Of a stretch of 45,469 nt of DNA, positions 18,882 to 30,531 are shown piece by piece. The stretch is from an uncultured Gammaproteobacteria bacterium (GTDB taxonomy: Bacteria; Pseudomonadota; Gammaproteobacteria; CAKMZV01): assembly GCA_929200535.1 (NCBI GenBank), contig CAKMZV010000001.1, positions 1-45,469 on the forward strand, in the 5' to 3' direction. The notes under the pieces were generated by a model, which saw only the letters and a list, made by a program, of their open reading frames with translations, was not told the origin of the DNA and made no database searches. Position 1 is the stretch's first letter, and each line of letters starts with the position of its first letter. The position numbers and the translations under genes were made by a program.

Positions 18882-20423
18882 CTAACTAATAGCAGTTTTT
18901 GCGTAAGTGCTAACAATTTCTTTCAATTGATCAGCAATTTCATCACTATAATCACCAGTCTCATTGATTTTTTTCGCAAAATCTTTGTGTGAGGCATTTA
19001 ATTCTTGATGTAATCCTTTTTCAAACTCAAGTAATTTATTCACCTCAACATTATCAAAATAGCCCTCATTCAAAGCATATAGAGAAATGCCAAGTTCTGC
19101 CACAGTGAGTGGAGAATATTGAGCTTGTTTCATCAATTCTGTTGCACGTTGTCCACGTTCTAATTGTTTACGAGTTGCTTCATCAAGATCTGAGGCAAAT
19201 TGGGCAAATGCTTGTAATTCACGATATTGAGCAAGATCCAAACGCACACCACCACCAAGTTTTTTAACAATTTTAGTCTGTGCTGCACCACCCACACGAG
19301 AAACCGAAAGACCGGCATTAATCGCAGGACGAATACCCTGAGCGAACAAACTTGTTTCCAAGAAAATTTGCCCGTCAGTAATCGAAATAACGTTCGTTGG
19401 AACGAATGCAGACACGTCCCCTGCTTGAGTTTCAATAATTGGCAAAGCAGTAAGTGAGCCAGTTTTTCCTTTTACTTCACCATTGGTAAACTCCTCAACA
19501 TATTCCGCATTAACACGTGCGGCACGTTCTAATAAACGAGAATGCAAATAGAAAACATCACCTGGATAGGCTTCACGACCTGGAGGACGACGCAATAATA
19601 GCGAAATCTGACGATATGCCCAAGCCTGCTTAGTTAAATCATCATAAATAATCAAAGCATCTTCACCACGATCACGGAAATACTCACCCATAGAGCAACC
19701 TGCATAAGGAGCGAGAAATTGTAAAGAAGAAGCATCACTTGAGTTAGCTGCAACCACAATAGTGTTTTCCATTGCACCAGCTTCTTCTAATTTTGTTACT
19801 AATGAACGTACAGAAGAGGCTTTTTGACCAATCGCAACATAAATACACTTAACGCCAGTTTCTTTTTGGTTGATGATTGTATCAATCGCAATAGCGGTTT
19901 TTCCAGTTTGACGATCGCCAATAATCAATTCACGCTGACCACGCCCAACAGGAATCATAGAATCCACTGATTTTAGCCCAGTTTGCAGTGCTTGAGAAAC
20001 GCTCTGACGAGCAATAACCCCAGGAGCAATACGCTCAATAGGAGAGGTTAAAGTGTTGTTAATATCACCCTTACCATCAATCGGACGACCTAAAGCATCA
20101 ACAACACGACCAAGTAATTGTTCACCGACAGGGACCTCAAGAATACGCCCAGTACATTCTACCGAGCCACCTTCAACCAAATGTTCATACGCACCAAGCA
20201 CAACCACACCAACACAATCTTCCTCAAGATTAAGTGCCATACCAAATGTTTTTTGGTCAAATTGCACCATTTCACCGTACATTACGTCAGAAAGACCATG
20301 AACCGTTGCAATACCATCGGAAACACTAATAATCGTGCCTTGATTTCCAGCCGATATACCACCATCGACACCCGATATTCTCTTCTTAATAAGTCCAGAG
20401 ATTTCAGCGGAGCTTAATTGCAT
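18882..20423 (-). CDS. atpA: ATP synthase F1 alpha subunit
   Basis: Non-catalytic nucleotide-binding subunit of 513 residues, with Walker A GDRQTGKT at 169-176, YVAIGQK, and the conserved [17 protein letters not shown] block containing the arginine finger. A GAGGT ribosome-binding site is placed well before the ATG. It sits between atpH and atpG as in standard operons. Confidence 0.99.
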   Translation of the reverse strand: MQLSSAEISGLIKKRISGVDGGISAGNQGTIISVSDGIATVHGLSDVMYGEMVQFDQKTFGMALNLEEDCVGVVVLGAYEHLVEGGSVECTGRILEVPVGEQLLGRVVDALGRPIDGKGDINNTLTSPIERIAPGVIARQSVSQALQTGLKSVDSMIPVGRGQRELIIGDRQTGKTAIAIDTIINQKETGVKCIYVAIGQKASSVRSLVTKLEEAGAMENTIVVAANSSDASSLQFLAPYAGCSMGEYFRDRGEDALIIYDDLTKQAWAYRQISLLLRRPPGREAYPGDVFYLHSRLLERAARVNAEYVEEFTNGEVKGKTGSLTALPIIETQAGDVSAFVPTNVISITDGQIFLETSLFAQGIRPAINAGLSVSRVGGAAQTKIVKKLGGGVRLDLAQYRELQAFAQFASDLDEATRKQLERGQRATELMKQAQYSPLTVAELGISLYALNEGYFDNVEVNKLLEFEKGLHQELNASHKDFAKKINETGDYSDEIADQLKEIVSTYAKTAIS

Positions 20424-20467
20424 TTATATTACCTCGTCGTTATATATGTTAAATTCGTAAAAATAGG

Positions 20468-21004
20468 TTAGCTTGCAAGCAAATATTCTAATTTATCTAA
20501 GCGTGCAGCGAGTGAGCCATCGAAAACGGTATCATCGTCCATCCGAATGATTGCCCCACCAAGCACACTTACATCCACCTTTACCTGCACTTCAACTTTA
20601 CAATCGAAACGCTTTTCTAAAGCCTTTGTTATCAAATCAAGTTTTGCTTTATCTAAATCCTTAGCGACCCTTATTTCTGCTTGGCGAACTTTAGAATCCA
20701 AAGAAATCGCCTTTACTAATTGCTCTTGCAAAGCAGGTAAAGCAGGTAAACGATTATTCTCAATAAGCAATTCAATAAAAGACTCAAACGATTTAGGTTC
20801 TTTGCCTTTTAACGCACTTAAAATGATTTTTACTACGTCACTTCTATGGGTACTGGGCGAATGAACAAGAGATTGAAACTCTTTATTTTCCACCAAACAA
20901 ACAACTGTTTCGACACATTCCAACCAAGCAGACACCTCGCCATTTTCTTTGGCAATGTCAAAAACAGCCTTGGTATAAGGTCGAGCAATTCCTTCAAAGT
21001 TCAT
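20468..21004 (-). CDS. atpH: ATP synthase F1 delta subunit
   Basis: Peripheral-stalk connector of 178 residues. The N-terminal ARPYTKAVFDIAKENG block and the C-terminal LDKAKLDLITKALEKRF ... DVSVLGGAIIRMDDDTVFDGSL signature are typical of the OSCP/delta family. Nine bases separate it from atpF. Confidence 0.97.
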   Translation of the reverse strand: MNFEGIARPYTKAVFDIAKENGEVSAWLECVETVVCLVENKEFQSLVHSPSTHRSDVVKIILSALKGKEPKSFESFIELLIENNRLPALPALQEQLVKAISLDSKVRQAEIRVAKDLDKAKLDLITKALEKRFDCKVEVQVKVDVSVLGGAIIRMDDDTVFDGSLAARLDKLEYLLAS

Positions 21005-21013
21005 AGCGTACGT

Positions 21014-21484
21014 TTAAATTTGTTTAGTTAGATTGTCAACCAATGCTGAATGTGTTTTTGGATCAACTTCTTTATCGATTACTTGGCGAACACCAGACAT
21101 CACTAAATTTCCAATCTCTTTACGCAAATCATTGCGTACATTGTTAAGTTCTTGCTCAATTTCACCTTTTGCTGAATCAATCTGCTTTTGGCTAATTTCT
21201 TTTGCATGAACTGCCGCCTCTTCCACAACCTCACGGCTACGCTTATTTGCTTGTGCGAGAATGTCTTGAGCCTCTCTTTTTGCATCGGCAATTACTTCAT
21301 TTGCACGTTGCTCAGCCAGCTCAAAATCTTTCTTACCCTTTTCTGCAGCTTCTAAGCCATCTTCAATTTTCTTTTGACGCTCTTCCAAAGTAGCACTCAA
21401 AGGAGCCCACATATAACGCCTAACTAACCAAATCAAAAGAAGAAAGGCAATCACCTGAAACAAGAGTGTAATTGTAATATTCAC
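21014..21484 (-). CDS. atpF: ATP synthase Fo subunit b
   Basis: Peripheral-stalk subunit of 156 residues. A single N-terminal membrane segment (TLLFQVIAFLLLIWLV) is followed by WAPLSATLEERQKKIEDGL and a long charged coiled coil rich in Ala, Glu and Lys. It dimerises and links Fo to atpH. An AGAGG stretch lies upstream of the ATG. Confidence 0.97.
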   Translation of the reverse strand: MNITITLLFQVIAFLLLIWLVRRYMWAPLSATLEERQKKIEDGLEAAEKGKKDFELAEQRANEVIADAKREAQDILAQANKRSREVVEEAAVHAKEISQKQIDSAKGEIEQELNNVRNDLRKEIGNLVMSGVRQVIDKEVDPKTHSALVDNLTKQI

Positions 21485-21554
21485 CTACAAACCTCTATTA
21501 AATTATTTTTGAGTAATTTCCTAATCGGTGTGCTAAACACACAGCAAAAAAGAC

Positions 21555-21803
<249 letters not shown>

Positions 21804-21895
21804 TTAAACTCCTAAAAAATTAATATATTATGTTAAAAAATTAAAAAAAACAGGTAAACCCAAAAAAAAATTTGTTACAAAACTTATGCGACAAA

Positions 21896-22744
<849 letters not shown>

Positions 22745-22756
22745 TTATAAAATTTA

Positions 22757-22918
22757 AAGATCGTTGCAGAATGGAAAGGGATAAAAGAAAAATGAAAAAA
22801 AATAGTTCTAATCAAGGCGTGAAATGAAGCTAATACGCCTGTCTTTGCAAATTTCACAACGCAGATTAGGGCTATTTTTTTCATTTTTCTTTATTCTTTT
22901 CTATTTTGCAACGGTCTC
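22757..22918. repeat. MITE-like long hairpin element inside the atp operon
   Basis: Arms of roughly 75 bases pair imperfectly over the whole 162 bp: GATCGTTGCAGAATGGAAAG at the left against GAGACCGTTGCAAAATAG on the opposite strand at the right. The centre (AAGGCGTGAAATGAAGCTAA ... GCAAATTTCACAACGC) matches the element at 10742-10900. It lies between atpI and atpB, with its right end 3 bases from the atpI stop, so it could shape expression of atpB onward. Confidence 0.75.
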
Positions 22919-22921
22919 ACA

Positions 22922-23302
22922 TTAATCTGTTAATCTTTTTTTGAAAGGCACTAATAAAATTGGTGCAATCAACACCACAACAAAAGGCAACATCAACGCT
23001 AAAGGCTGTTTTGCCCAATACTTAAATCCAATCATAATTAATAATCCGGTGAGGACAAAACGTAATACCGCAAAAAACGCAAGAACTGCCATACCAGATT
23101 GAGGAGAGTCTTGAGTTAATCGGTTGGAAATCACTACCCCGAAATAAAGCATAATCGAGTAACACACTCCAACTCCAACGCTATATATCAAAGGTTTCCA
23201 AGCACCTGCATCAAATAACAAATACAATCCCACACACAACAAAGCCCCACCAAACTGCACGGGCAAAACCTTTAACTGCTGCTGTGTAATTGGGTTGCTC
23301 AC
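22922..23302 (-). CDS. atpI: ATP synthase subunit I (AtpI)
   Basis: A 126-residue membrane protein with four hydrophobic segments at the head of the atp operon. It matches the ATP synthase I family (PF03899) in length, topology and position. AtpI proteins help c-ring assembly or ion supply, are not part of the final enzyme and are often dispensable. Sequence conservation is low, so the call rests largely on position and topology. Confidence 0.85.
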   Translation of the reverse strand: MSNPITQQQLKVLPVQFGGALLCVGLYLLFDAGAWKPLIYSVGVGVCYSIMLYFGVVISNRLTQDSPQSGMAVLAFFAVLRFVLTGLLIMIGFKYWAKQPLALMLPFVVVLIAPILLVPFKKRLTD

Positions 23303-23318
23303 TTAAAAGTATAAAAAC

Positions 23319-23546
23319 CTACTTCTGTGATTGAGAGATAGCCAACATTCTATGTAACTTTTGCAGACCACCAATAAAACCCATTATGCCACATCCAATA
23401 ATAAAAATAGGCTTCGTATCAAATAAGCCATCCAAAAGATAACCCAATATAAATCCTGCCAATATCATCCCGGCGAAACTACTTCCCATACCAATCAATA
23501 AGACCGAACTTTTACTAACAGTATCTTTTTTGTCTGAACTTGACAT
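23319..23546 (-). CDS. AtpZ/ATPase_gene1-like protein
   Basis: A 75-residue protein with two membrane helices (a Gly-rich VLLIGMGSSFAGMILAGFIL and FIIGCGIMGFIGGL). It resembles the AtpZ/ATPase_gene1 family (PF09527), typically the first gene of atp operons together with atpI. The GYLLDG stretch between the helices is the family hallmark. It may assist ATP synthase assembly or Mg/Ca transport; function is uncertain. The start is 16 bases from the atpI gene end. Confidence 0.75.
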   Translation of the reverse strand: MSSSDKKDTVSKSSVLLIGMGSSFAGMILAGFILGYLLDGLFDTKPIFIIGCGIMGFIGGLQKLHRMLAISQSQK

Positions 23547-23674
23547 TTGCGATTTTAATAAAAAAATTCGAAATATGCAAAAGTGTTGAAAAACTCAAAA
23601 CCGAACAACCAATTATAGCAAAAAATGAACTCTTTATCAATCCAGATAACAAAAAATCCTTTGAAATACATTTT

Positions 23675-24349
23675 TTACTCACGACGCAAAATATTGCGTG
23701 CAATCCAATCACCCCAACGTCTAACATAAAAAGACTTTTCAATAGCCTCTTTATCATAAACATTTGCTATCCACTCCTCAAAAGAAACCTGAGGATTTTC
23801 TTTTTGGTAATTCACCCAATGCGTAAAGAAAAGGTCCAAAACCCCAGTTGACCAAAACGCAAGATGCCCATAATACCACTTCAAAGAATTTGCCTGCTGA
23901 AAATCCTGTTTTAACACAAACATTTTATAAAGCGTGCTCATCATTCCAGCCCGATCTGCACCGGATTTACAATGCATCAAAATTGGATACTCGGCTTCTT
24001 TAAAAATTTTTTGACACCGCAAAAACTCATCCTTTGTCATCAAACTACTCGAGCTAATAGAAAAATCAATCATCTCTATTTGATGTTTTTCACATTGTTC
24101 TTTTTCAACAACATAAAAACCATTGCCCTGATTACCGCCACGCAAATTAATAATTGTTTTTATTCCTAAGCGATTAATCCGCCTAAAATGAAAAGGGAGA
24201 GGATGTGAAGAGCGATAAACGCCCTTAGAGACAGGATAAAAATTATTATAAAGTAAACGAACAACACCATGATCCTTAAACAACAAATGCAACCACATCA
24301 AAAAACGTGAAAAAGGTTTGTTGGGATGATTTTTATCCATAAAGTACAT
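23675..24349 (-). CDS. Dual-specificity/tyrosine phosphatase family protein
   Basis: A 224-residue Cys-based phosphatase with the active-site loop HCKSGADR at 126-133 (Cys127, Arg133), the YRSSHP block (45-50), GIKTIINLRG (62-71) and a preceding general-acid region. It resembles bacterial proteins of the atypical DSP/Siw14-like group, which act on phosphoproteins, phospholipid head groups or inositol phosphates; the substrate cannot be read from sequence. An internal ATG (residue 4) is an alternative start. The 23547-23674 gap shows nothing. It lies between the atp operon and tRNA-Asn. Confidence 0.8.
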   Translation of the reverse strand: MYFMDKNHPNKPFSRFLMWLHLLFKDHGVVRLLYNNFYPVSKGVYRSSHPLPFHFRRINRLGIKTIINLRGGNQGNGFYVVEKEQCEKHQIEMIDFSISSSSLMTKDEFLRCQKIFKEAEYPILMHCKSGADRAGMMSTLYKMFVLKQDFQQANSLKWYYGHLAFWSTGVLDLFFTHWVNYQKENPQVSFEEWIANVYDKEAIEKSFYVRRWGDWIARNILRRE

Positions 24350-24406
24350 TGTTTGCTCAGGCTAATTTCTTCCTTAGAACAATAACCTACGGAAAATAAC
24401 CAAAAA

Positions 24407-24482
24407 TGGCTCCGGATGCTGGACTCGAACCAGCGACCCATGGATTAACAGTCCACTGCTCTACCAACTGAGCTAATCCGGA
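24407..24482 (-). tRNA. tRNA-Asn (anticodon GTT)
   Basis: A complete 76-base cloverleaf on the minus strand. The acceptor stem TCCGGAT pairs with ATCCGGA, followed by G and an encoded CCA. The D arm is AGCTCAGTTGGTAGAGC, the anticodon loop CTGTTAA gives GTT, and the T arm contains GGTTCGAGTCC. No integration signature is seen next to it. Confidence 0.97.
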
Positions 24483-24610
24483 GTACGAGATTCCTGAGAT
24501 TAGATATAAAAACGAAACGATTCTAATTTTTATACCCCTTGACAAGAAATTAAGAGAAAAATCTATCAAAAGCATAGAGAAATTCTCCTTGACAAGGTTA
24601 AATTATAACC

Positions 24611-25489
24611 TCATACATCTTTCTTAATGGAAGGTTCGCCCATAAAAAAATGATACAGTTCCTTACTTGATTGCGAGGAAATTTTTTCTGTAATCTTACA
24701 AGCAAGTTTAAGAGGCAAATGCTCTCGCAACTCAGACATACAAAGCCTACTCAATGCAGACGGCTCAAAATCCCCCGTATTTTGTAAAGAGATTTCTGGA
24801 GTGCTCGCAACCACCAAAACAAACTCCCCCTTACAATGTACTGGAGATTGTTGTAACCACTCAATAATATGCTCGGCATTACCTTTTATCACATTTTCAT
24901 TAATTTTTGTAATTTCTTTAACCAAACTCATCTGTCTTTGTGCTCCATAAGCTAAAGCAACATCCTCCATTTCTGCCAATAAACGATGAGGAGATAAATA
25001 AAAAATGACTGAATGAGGCAATTCTATATATTTTGTTAGATAAGTGCGTCGTTTGCTGGGCTTAGTGGGCAAATAACCAACAAATTGAAATTGATCCGTT
25101 GTCAATCCACTCACGCATAAAGCAGCAATAGCCGCACAGGCTCCTGGAAGAAAACTTACTGGAATTCCCTCTTGATGGCACTGGGCAACTAATTTATAAC
25201 CAGGATCCTGAATCAAAGGCGTTCCTGCATCAGAAACAAGCATCCACTGCTCACCCCGTTGCAACCGCCGAATAACTTTATCCAACAGAGCCTCCTCATT
25301 ATGCTGATGATACGCCTCTAAACGAGGGTTAATACCCAAATGGCTAAAGAGTTTTCTGGAATGTCTGGTATCCTCACATAATACTCCATTCACCTGTTTA
25401 GCAACAGAACAAAATCTCTGATTTACATCTTCAAGATTACCGATAGGAGTAGCCGCAAGGTATAATTTACCTAAAGATATTGATAACAT
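24611..25489 (-). CDS. rsmI: 16S rRNA (cytidine1402-2'-O)-methyltransferase
   Basis: SAM-dependent methyltransferase of the tetrapyrrole-methylase fold, 292 residues, that 2'-O-methylates C1402 at the decoding site. Conserved blocks: LYLAATPIGNLED (9-21), LCEDTRHSRKLFSHLGI, VSDAGTPLIQDPGY, LPGACAAIAAL and GYLPTKPSKR. Divergent to lpoA with only 24 bases between the start codons, an arrangement known from rsmI (yraL) and lpoA (yraM) in Gammaproteobacteria. Confidence 0.97.
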   Translation of the reverse strand: MLSISLGKLYLAATPIGNLEDVNQRFCSVAKQVNGVLCEDTRHSRKLFSHLGINPRLEAYHQHNEEALLDKVIRRLQRGEQWMLVSDAGTPLIQDPGYKLVAQCHQEGIPVSFLPGACAAIAALCVSGLTTDQFQFVGYLPTKPSKRRTYLTKYIELPHSVIFYLSPHRLLAEMEDVALAYGAQRQMSLVKEITKINENVIKGNAEHIIEWLQQSPVHCKGEFVLVVASTPEISLQNTGDFEPSALSRLCMSELREHLPLKLACKITEKISSQSSKELYHFFMGEPSIKKDV

Positions 25490-25513
25490 ATAAAACTGAA
25501 ATAAATTGAAATT

Positions 25514-26827
25514 TTGAAATTACAAATCAAACCCATACTCCTAATTATCCTTCTTTCGCAATGGATGGTGGCGTGCGTCCCTCCTCCTAAAAAAGACACC
25601 CCTGCTGCAAATAAATTAAAAAACACTGCTGCTGAATCCCGCAACTCTGAAGAAGGACAAGATGCAGACGCTAAAAATTTAATTATTAGTGAACAAGATA
25701 ATACCCTCCTCCAAATCACAGAACACCGGCCAGAAGGCTCCAGCATAACAAACAATCAAACAGGACAAAAATCCTTAGTATTGAGTTTCCGCACTCCCTT
25801 AAGCTCAACCATAGAAGAATCTACAAAAAAAATAGCCATAATGCTACCCCTTACAGGAAAGTACAAATCCTTAGGGTTAGAAATCCAACAAGGCGTTATC
25901 AGAGAATATTTTAACGTTACTATAAAACCAAAAAAAATATCTTTCTACGACTCAAACACAAAACGCGTTAATGAACTCTATCAAAAATTAAGCAAAGAAT
26001 ATACAACCATTATTGGACCACTACTTGTTAATAAAATTGAGCAAATAAACTACTCTACACAAATAACCAACATTATTTTAAATAAAAAGAATAATCCATC
26101 ATCAAATACATACACCTTTAATTTTAAAGAATACAGCCAAGATGAAATCAAGCAAATCGTTCAATTTTTAAAAACAAAAAAACATCACAGTGTTTTACTC
26201 ATCACAAATAACAACCTCTCTGGTAGCATCTTCTCAGATGAACTATCTAAACAATGGTTTAGTGAAGGAAAAGTCATTAAAAAAATCATATACCTTACCG
26301 ACGACCTCACTAAAAACGCAACAAAAATCAAGACCACTTTATCCCAAAAACAACCGATGAAATCAATCACTTCGCGAACTGGGGAAAGTGATATTTTCAC
26401 AAAAAATGTCAAAGACGACTTCCCCTTTATACGCCAAGACATTGATGCTATTGTTATCTCTCTCGAAGCAAAAAACAGTCGCTTAATCAACCCATTAACA
26501 ACCGCAATCGGTGGACAAAAAATTCCTATTTACGCCTCCTCAATACTCGCCAAATCCTCCAATTTCAACACAAAAAAAGACAGATCCCTAAGACAAATTT
26601 ACTTCTTAGATTCCGTATGGAAATACGACTCACAAAACAATGGATTCCTAAATTCACTTGCCCGAGACGCCCTACGCATTGCCCTAACCATTGACAGAGA
26701 CCCAAGAATTATTTACCAAGGACTTACAGGCACTTACTTCATCAATTCAGGCAAAATGAACAGACAACAAAACTGGTACCAATTTCGCCGAAATAAAGTT
26801 ACCCTTGTAAAACGACTTGTTAACTAA
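25514..26827 (+). CDS. lpoA: LpoA/LppC family outer-membrane lipoprotein, penicillin-binding-protein activator
   Basis: A 437-residue lipoprotein starting at TTG. The signal peptide ends in a lipobox MVAC (Cys21), followed by a Pro/Lys-rich linker. A periplasmic-binding-protein-like domain begins near residue 106 (KIAIMLPLTGKYKSLGLEIQQG region) and ends with RDALRIALTID and LTGTYFINSGKMNRQ. LpoA reaches through the peptidoglycan to stimulate PBP1a. Relatives are about 575-680 residues with an N-terminal TPR-like domain; here that domain is missing, making this a short form. The position between rsmI and yraN supports the call. Confidence 0.87.
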   Translation: MKLQIKPILLIILLSQWMVACVPPPKKDTPAANKLKNTAAESRNSEEGQDADAKNLIISEQDNTLLQITEHRPEGSSITNNQTGQKSLVLSFRTPLSSTIEESTKKIAIMLPLTGKYKSLGLEIQQGVIREYFNVTIKPKKISFYDSNTKRVNELYQKLSKEYTTIIGPLLVNKIEQINYSTQITNIILNKKNNPSSNTYTFNFKEYSQDEIKQIVQFLKTKKHHSVLLITNNNLSGSIFSDELSKQWFSEGKVIKKIIYLTDDLTKNATKIKTTLSQKQPMKSITSRTGESDIFTKNVKDDFPFIRQDIDAIVISLEAKNSRLINPLTTAIGGQKIPIYASSILAKSSNFNTKKDRSLRQIYFLDSVWKYDSQNNGFLNSLARDALRIALTIDRDPRIIYQGLTGTYFINSGKMNRQQNWYQFRRNKVTLVKRLVN

Positions 26828-26832
26828 TCTCA

Positions 26833-27174
26833 GTGAAAATACTAAGTATATTCAACTTATACGAACGTTATGCTCAAAAACACCTAAAAAAGCAAGGGCT
26901 CAAACTAATCGCGCGAAACTACCTATGTCGATATGGCGAAATAGACCTTATTATGAGCGACAAAGACTCCCTCGTTTTTATTGAAGTACGCTACCGTAAA
27001 AAAGCAGACTATGGCAACGCCTTAGAAAGTGTTACAAAAAGCAAACAAAAAAAAATCACCAAAACAGCCCAACACTTTCTTCTCACCTACCCTCAGTGGG
27101 AAAACCACCCCCTACGATTTGATGTTTTTGCCATCACAGGAAAAGAAATAGACTGGGTAAAAGCAGCCTTTTAA
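26833..27174 (+). CDS. yraN: UPF0102 protein YraN
   Basis: A 113-residue protein of the YraN/UPF0102 family with a restriction-nuclease-like fold. Landmarks are LIARNYLCRYGEIDLIM (25-41), VFIEVRYRK (48-56) and LRFDVFAI. Glu36, Asp38 and Glu51 correspond to the acidic site of the fold. The role is unknown, though relatives have been linked to DNA repair or uptake. The start is GTG, 5 bases after lpoA. Confidence 0.93.
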   Translation: MKILSIFNLYERYAQKHLKKQGLKLIARNYLCRYGEIDLIMSDKDSLVFIEVRYRKKADYGNALESVTKSKQKKITKTAQHFLLTYPQWENHPLRFDVFAITGKEIDWVKAAF

Positions 27175-28362
<1,188 letters not shown>

Positions 28363-28371
28363 CTGAGACTT

Positions 28372-29388
28372 TTATCGAATCAACTTAAGATTCCCCTTAA
28401 CCTGCTGAATATCTGCACAACCTAACAAAAACAACCCAAGTCTAAACTCCTGCTGTAACTGCTGAATTTTCTCCACAGTTTGCTCCACCCCCTGCTTAGC
28501 ACACTCCAACAAAGGCGCTGCCATCGCACACAATTCAGCACCAAGAACAAGGCTTTTTACCATATCAACGCCATTGCGTAATCCACCACTCGCCAACACC
28601 TTAAACTCCGGATACTGAGCAACTAAGCGAATCACCTCTGGAGTCGGAATACCCCAATCCTGAAATACAATCCCCAAATCATCATCCAAACCCTTTGACT
28701 GGCGCCGATGATTCTCCAAACGGCTCCACGAAGTCCCCCCACGTCCGGCAACATCAATCCAACGAATTCCTGCCTGCTTCAACAACATCAAATCTGGCAA
28801 TGAAAAACCGCACCCTACCTCCTTCGCAATCACCGGCACATCCACCGCCTCAACCAACGCCTGCACCTTATCAGCCAATGAAGAAAAATCCGTATCCCCC
28901 TCTGGTTGAATTACCTCCTGTAAAGGATTAAAATGCAAATAAATTGCATCCGCCTCAAGCATAGAAATCATCTCCCCCACCTGCTCCAACTGCAAACCAT
29001 AATTCAACTGCACAGCCCCAATATTCGCAATCAAAGGCACCGTAGGAGCATACTTTCGCAACTCAAAACTCTCCACTGCCTGACTATCAGACAAAGCAAT
29101 ACGCTGAGAGCCCACCCCCATTGCCACCTGACACTCCTCCGCTGCCAAAGATAAAACCCGATTCAACTCAATCAACTGCTTCGTATTCCCCCCCGTCATC
29201 GAAGAAATCACAAAAGGGAACGCCAAACGCTTACCAAGAAAAAAACAACTCGTATCCACCTGCTGCAAAGAAATCTCTGGCAACGCACGATGAACCAACT
29301 CAATCCCATCAAAATAATTCCCAGACCGCTCAATCTGCTTATCCGTGACAAACAACTCGATATGCTCTGCCTTACGCTTATTACTCAT
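28372..29388 (-). CDS. fni: Type II isopentenyl-diphosphate delta-isomerase
   Basis: FMN- and NADPH-dependent enzyme of 338 residues that interconverts IPP and DMAPP. Family blocks: FPFVISSMTGG, MGVGSQRIAL, ANIGAVQL, HFNPLQE, KEVGCGF, DVAGRGGTSW and LASGGLRNGVDMVKSL. The start overlaps the mvaA stop by 4 bases (ATGA), so the two are translationally coupled as one mevalonate-route operon. The type I Idi is unrelated in sequence. Confidence 0.95.
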   Translation of the reverse strand: MSNKRKAEHIELFVTDKQIERSGNYFDGIELVHRALPEISLQQVDTSCFFLGKRLAFPFVISSMTGGNTKQLIELNRVLSLAAEECQVAMGVGSQRIALSDSQAVESFELRKYAPTVPLIANIGAVQLNYGLQLEQVGEMISMLEADAIYLHFNPLQEVIQPEGDTDFSSLADKVQALVEAVDVPVIAKEVGCGFSLPDLMLLKQAGIRWIDVAGRGGTSWSRLENHRRQSKGLDDDLGIVFQDWGIPTPEVIRLVAQYPEFKVLASGGLRNGVDMVKSLVLGAELCAMAAPLLECAKQGVEQTVEKIQQLQQEFRLGLFLLGCADIQQVKGNLKLIR

Positions 29389-30443
29389 CGCTCAAAACGT
29401 ATATGTGCATCCACCAACTCCCCCTCATTGGTCAAAGCTGCCAACAAAGAAAGTTCCCCACACGCCACAGCCACCGCAGCCAAACAACTCAAACGCTTAG
29501 AATTATCACCCACCTCCTGCTGCTGCAAACACCCCAATCGCTCAAGAGCCTTCTGAGCCTCCGGCAAATGCTTACCATTACCCACCGAACCGACAATAAT
29601 ATTCGGAATAGAAACTGAAAAATACAAATCCTCGCCATTCTCCCCGCGCCTCTCAAGATGCGTAATCCCCTGTGAACCCTCCACCACATTCGCCCCATCC
29701 TGCCCAGTCGCAAGATAAAAAGCCAACAACATATTCGCAAAATGTGCATTCGCCGAACGCACACTCCCAGCAAGCACCGAACCCATCAAATTCTTCTGAA
29801 TATGCAAATTATGCAACCGCTCCGCACTGCTATGTAAAAAACGCCTTAACACCTTATCACTAATCAAACAATCAGCAATCACATGCTTTCCCCGACCCAA
29901 AATACCATTCACAGCCGAAACCTTCTTATCCACACAATAATTCGCCGAAAGCGAACCATAACGTAAATCAGCGACATTATTCAAAATCCAACTCTGAATC
30001 ACCTGAGCCCCAAGCGTTGCCATATTATGCCCACTCGCATCACCGGTCTTAAACGCCAACCGCAAATACAACAAATTCCCGACAAACTCCGGCGTTATCC
30101 CCTCTAAAATCGTAAACCGACTCACCTTCTCCAACTCACCAACAAGCACCGCCTTAGACTCAACAATCCTCCCCCAAGCTGTCTGAATCTGAGCCATACT
30201 ATCTGCAGAAAACACAATTGAACGAGTCATACACTCACTCACCACCTGAACATTCAACCCACCACAAGCATTAAACACCAAAGACCCACGGCGTACCGAA
30301 GGCCACATAGGCGTCTCATAAGTCGCCAAAGGCAAAAATACCTCCTCCGACATCTCAGCATTTGGCAACAAACCATTCACCAAAGCAGGCCCAATCCACT
30401 GCGTTGGTACAGATGTAAACTCAACAGTTCTATTTTTTGACAT
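29385..30443 (-). CDS. mvaA: Hydroxymethylglutaryl-CoA reductase
   Basis: Makes mevalonate from HMG-CoA in isoprenoid synthesis. In the 352-residue protein, catalytic landmarks are Glu43 in ATYETPMWPSVRRG, the TGDASGHNM block (133-141), DKKVSAVNG with the catalytic Lys (172-180), GQDGANVVEGS with Asp249, and His347 in DAHIRFER near the C-terminus. MvaA proteins of class II are longer (about 430), and this compact form resembles those found in some mevalonate-pathway Gammaproteobacteria. Cofactor preference cannot be read confidently. Its first 250-odd bases and upstream region are duplicated in decayed form at 32190-32445. Confidence 0.9.
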   Translation of the reverse strand: MSKNRTVEFTSVPTQWIGPALVNGLLPNAEMSEEVFLPLATYETPMWPSVRRGSLVFNACGGLNVQVVSECMTRSIVFSADSMAQIQTAWGRIVESKAVLVGELEKVSRFTILEGITPEFVGNLLYLRLAFKTGDASGHNMATLGAQVIQSWILNNVADLRYGSLSANYCVDKKVSAVNGILGRGKHVIADCLISDKVLRRFLHSSAERLHNLHIQKNLMGSVLAGSVRSANAHFANMLLAFYLATGQDGANVVEGSQGITHLERRGENGEDLYFSVSIPNIIVGSVGNGKHLPEAQKALERLGCLQQQEVGDNSKRLSCLAAVAVACGELSLLAALTNEGELVDAHIRFER

Positions 30444-30531
30444 TAAATTGTATAAATTTAAAAAAGTATCCGCATTAAACTATTTTTAACACGAAAAAAA
30501 AGAATTTAGTGCAGGCTCCGAAAAAACAGCC

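Noticed and set aside
19160-20417. ORFs of 76-99 codons overlapping atpA
   Set aside because: Out-of-frame readings of a highly conserved gene.
24407-24482. tRNA-Asn as an integration site
   Set aside because: No integrase, no duplicated tRNA end and no foreign-looking genes next to it.
24387-24575. A 62-codon ORF over the tRNA-Asn gene
   Set aside because: It reads through the tRNA (the GLAQLVEQ-type translation commonly produced by tRNA genes) and is not a protein gene.
28695-29863. Several plus-strand ORFs of 60-90 codons opposite fni and mvaA
   Set aside because: They are shadows of well-conserved minus-strand enzymes; the translations are rich in Pro, His and Thr with no family pattern.
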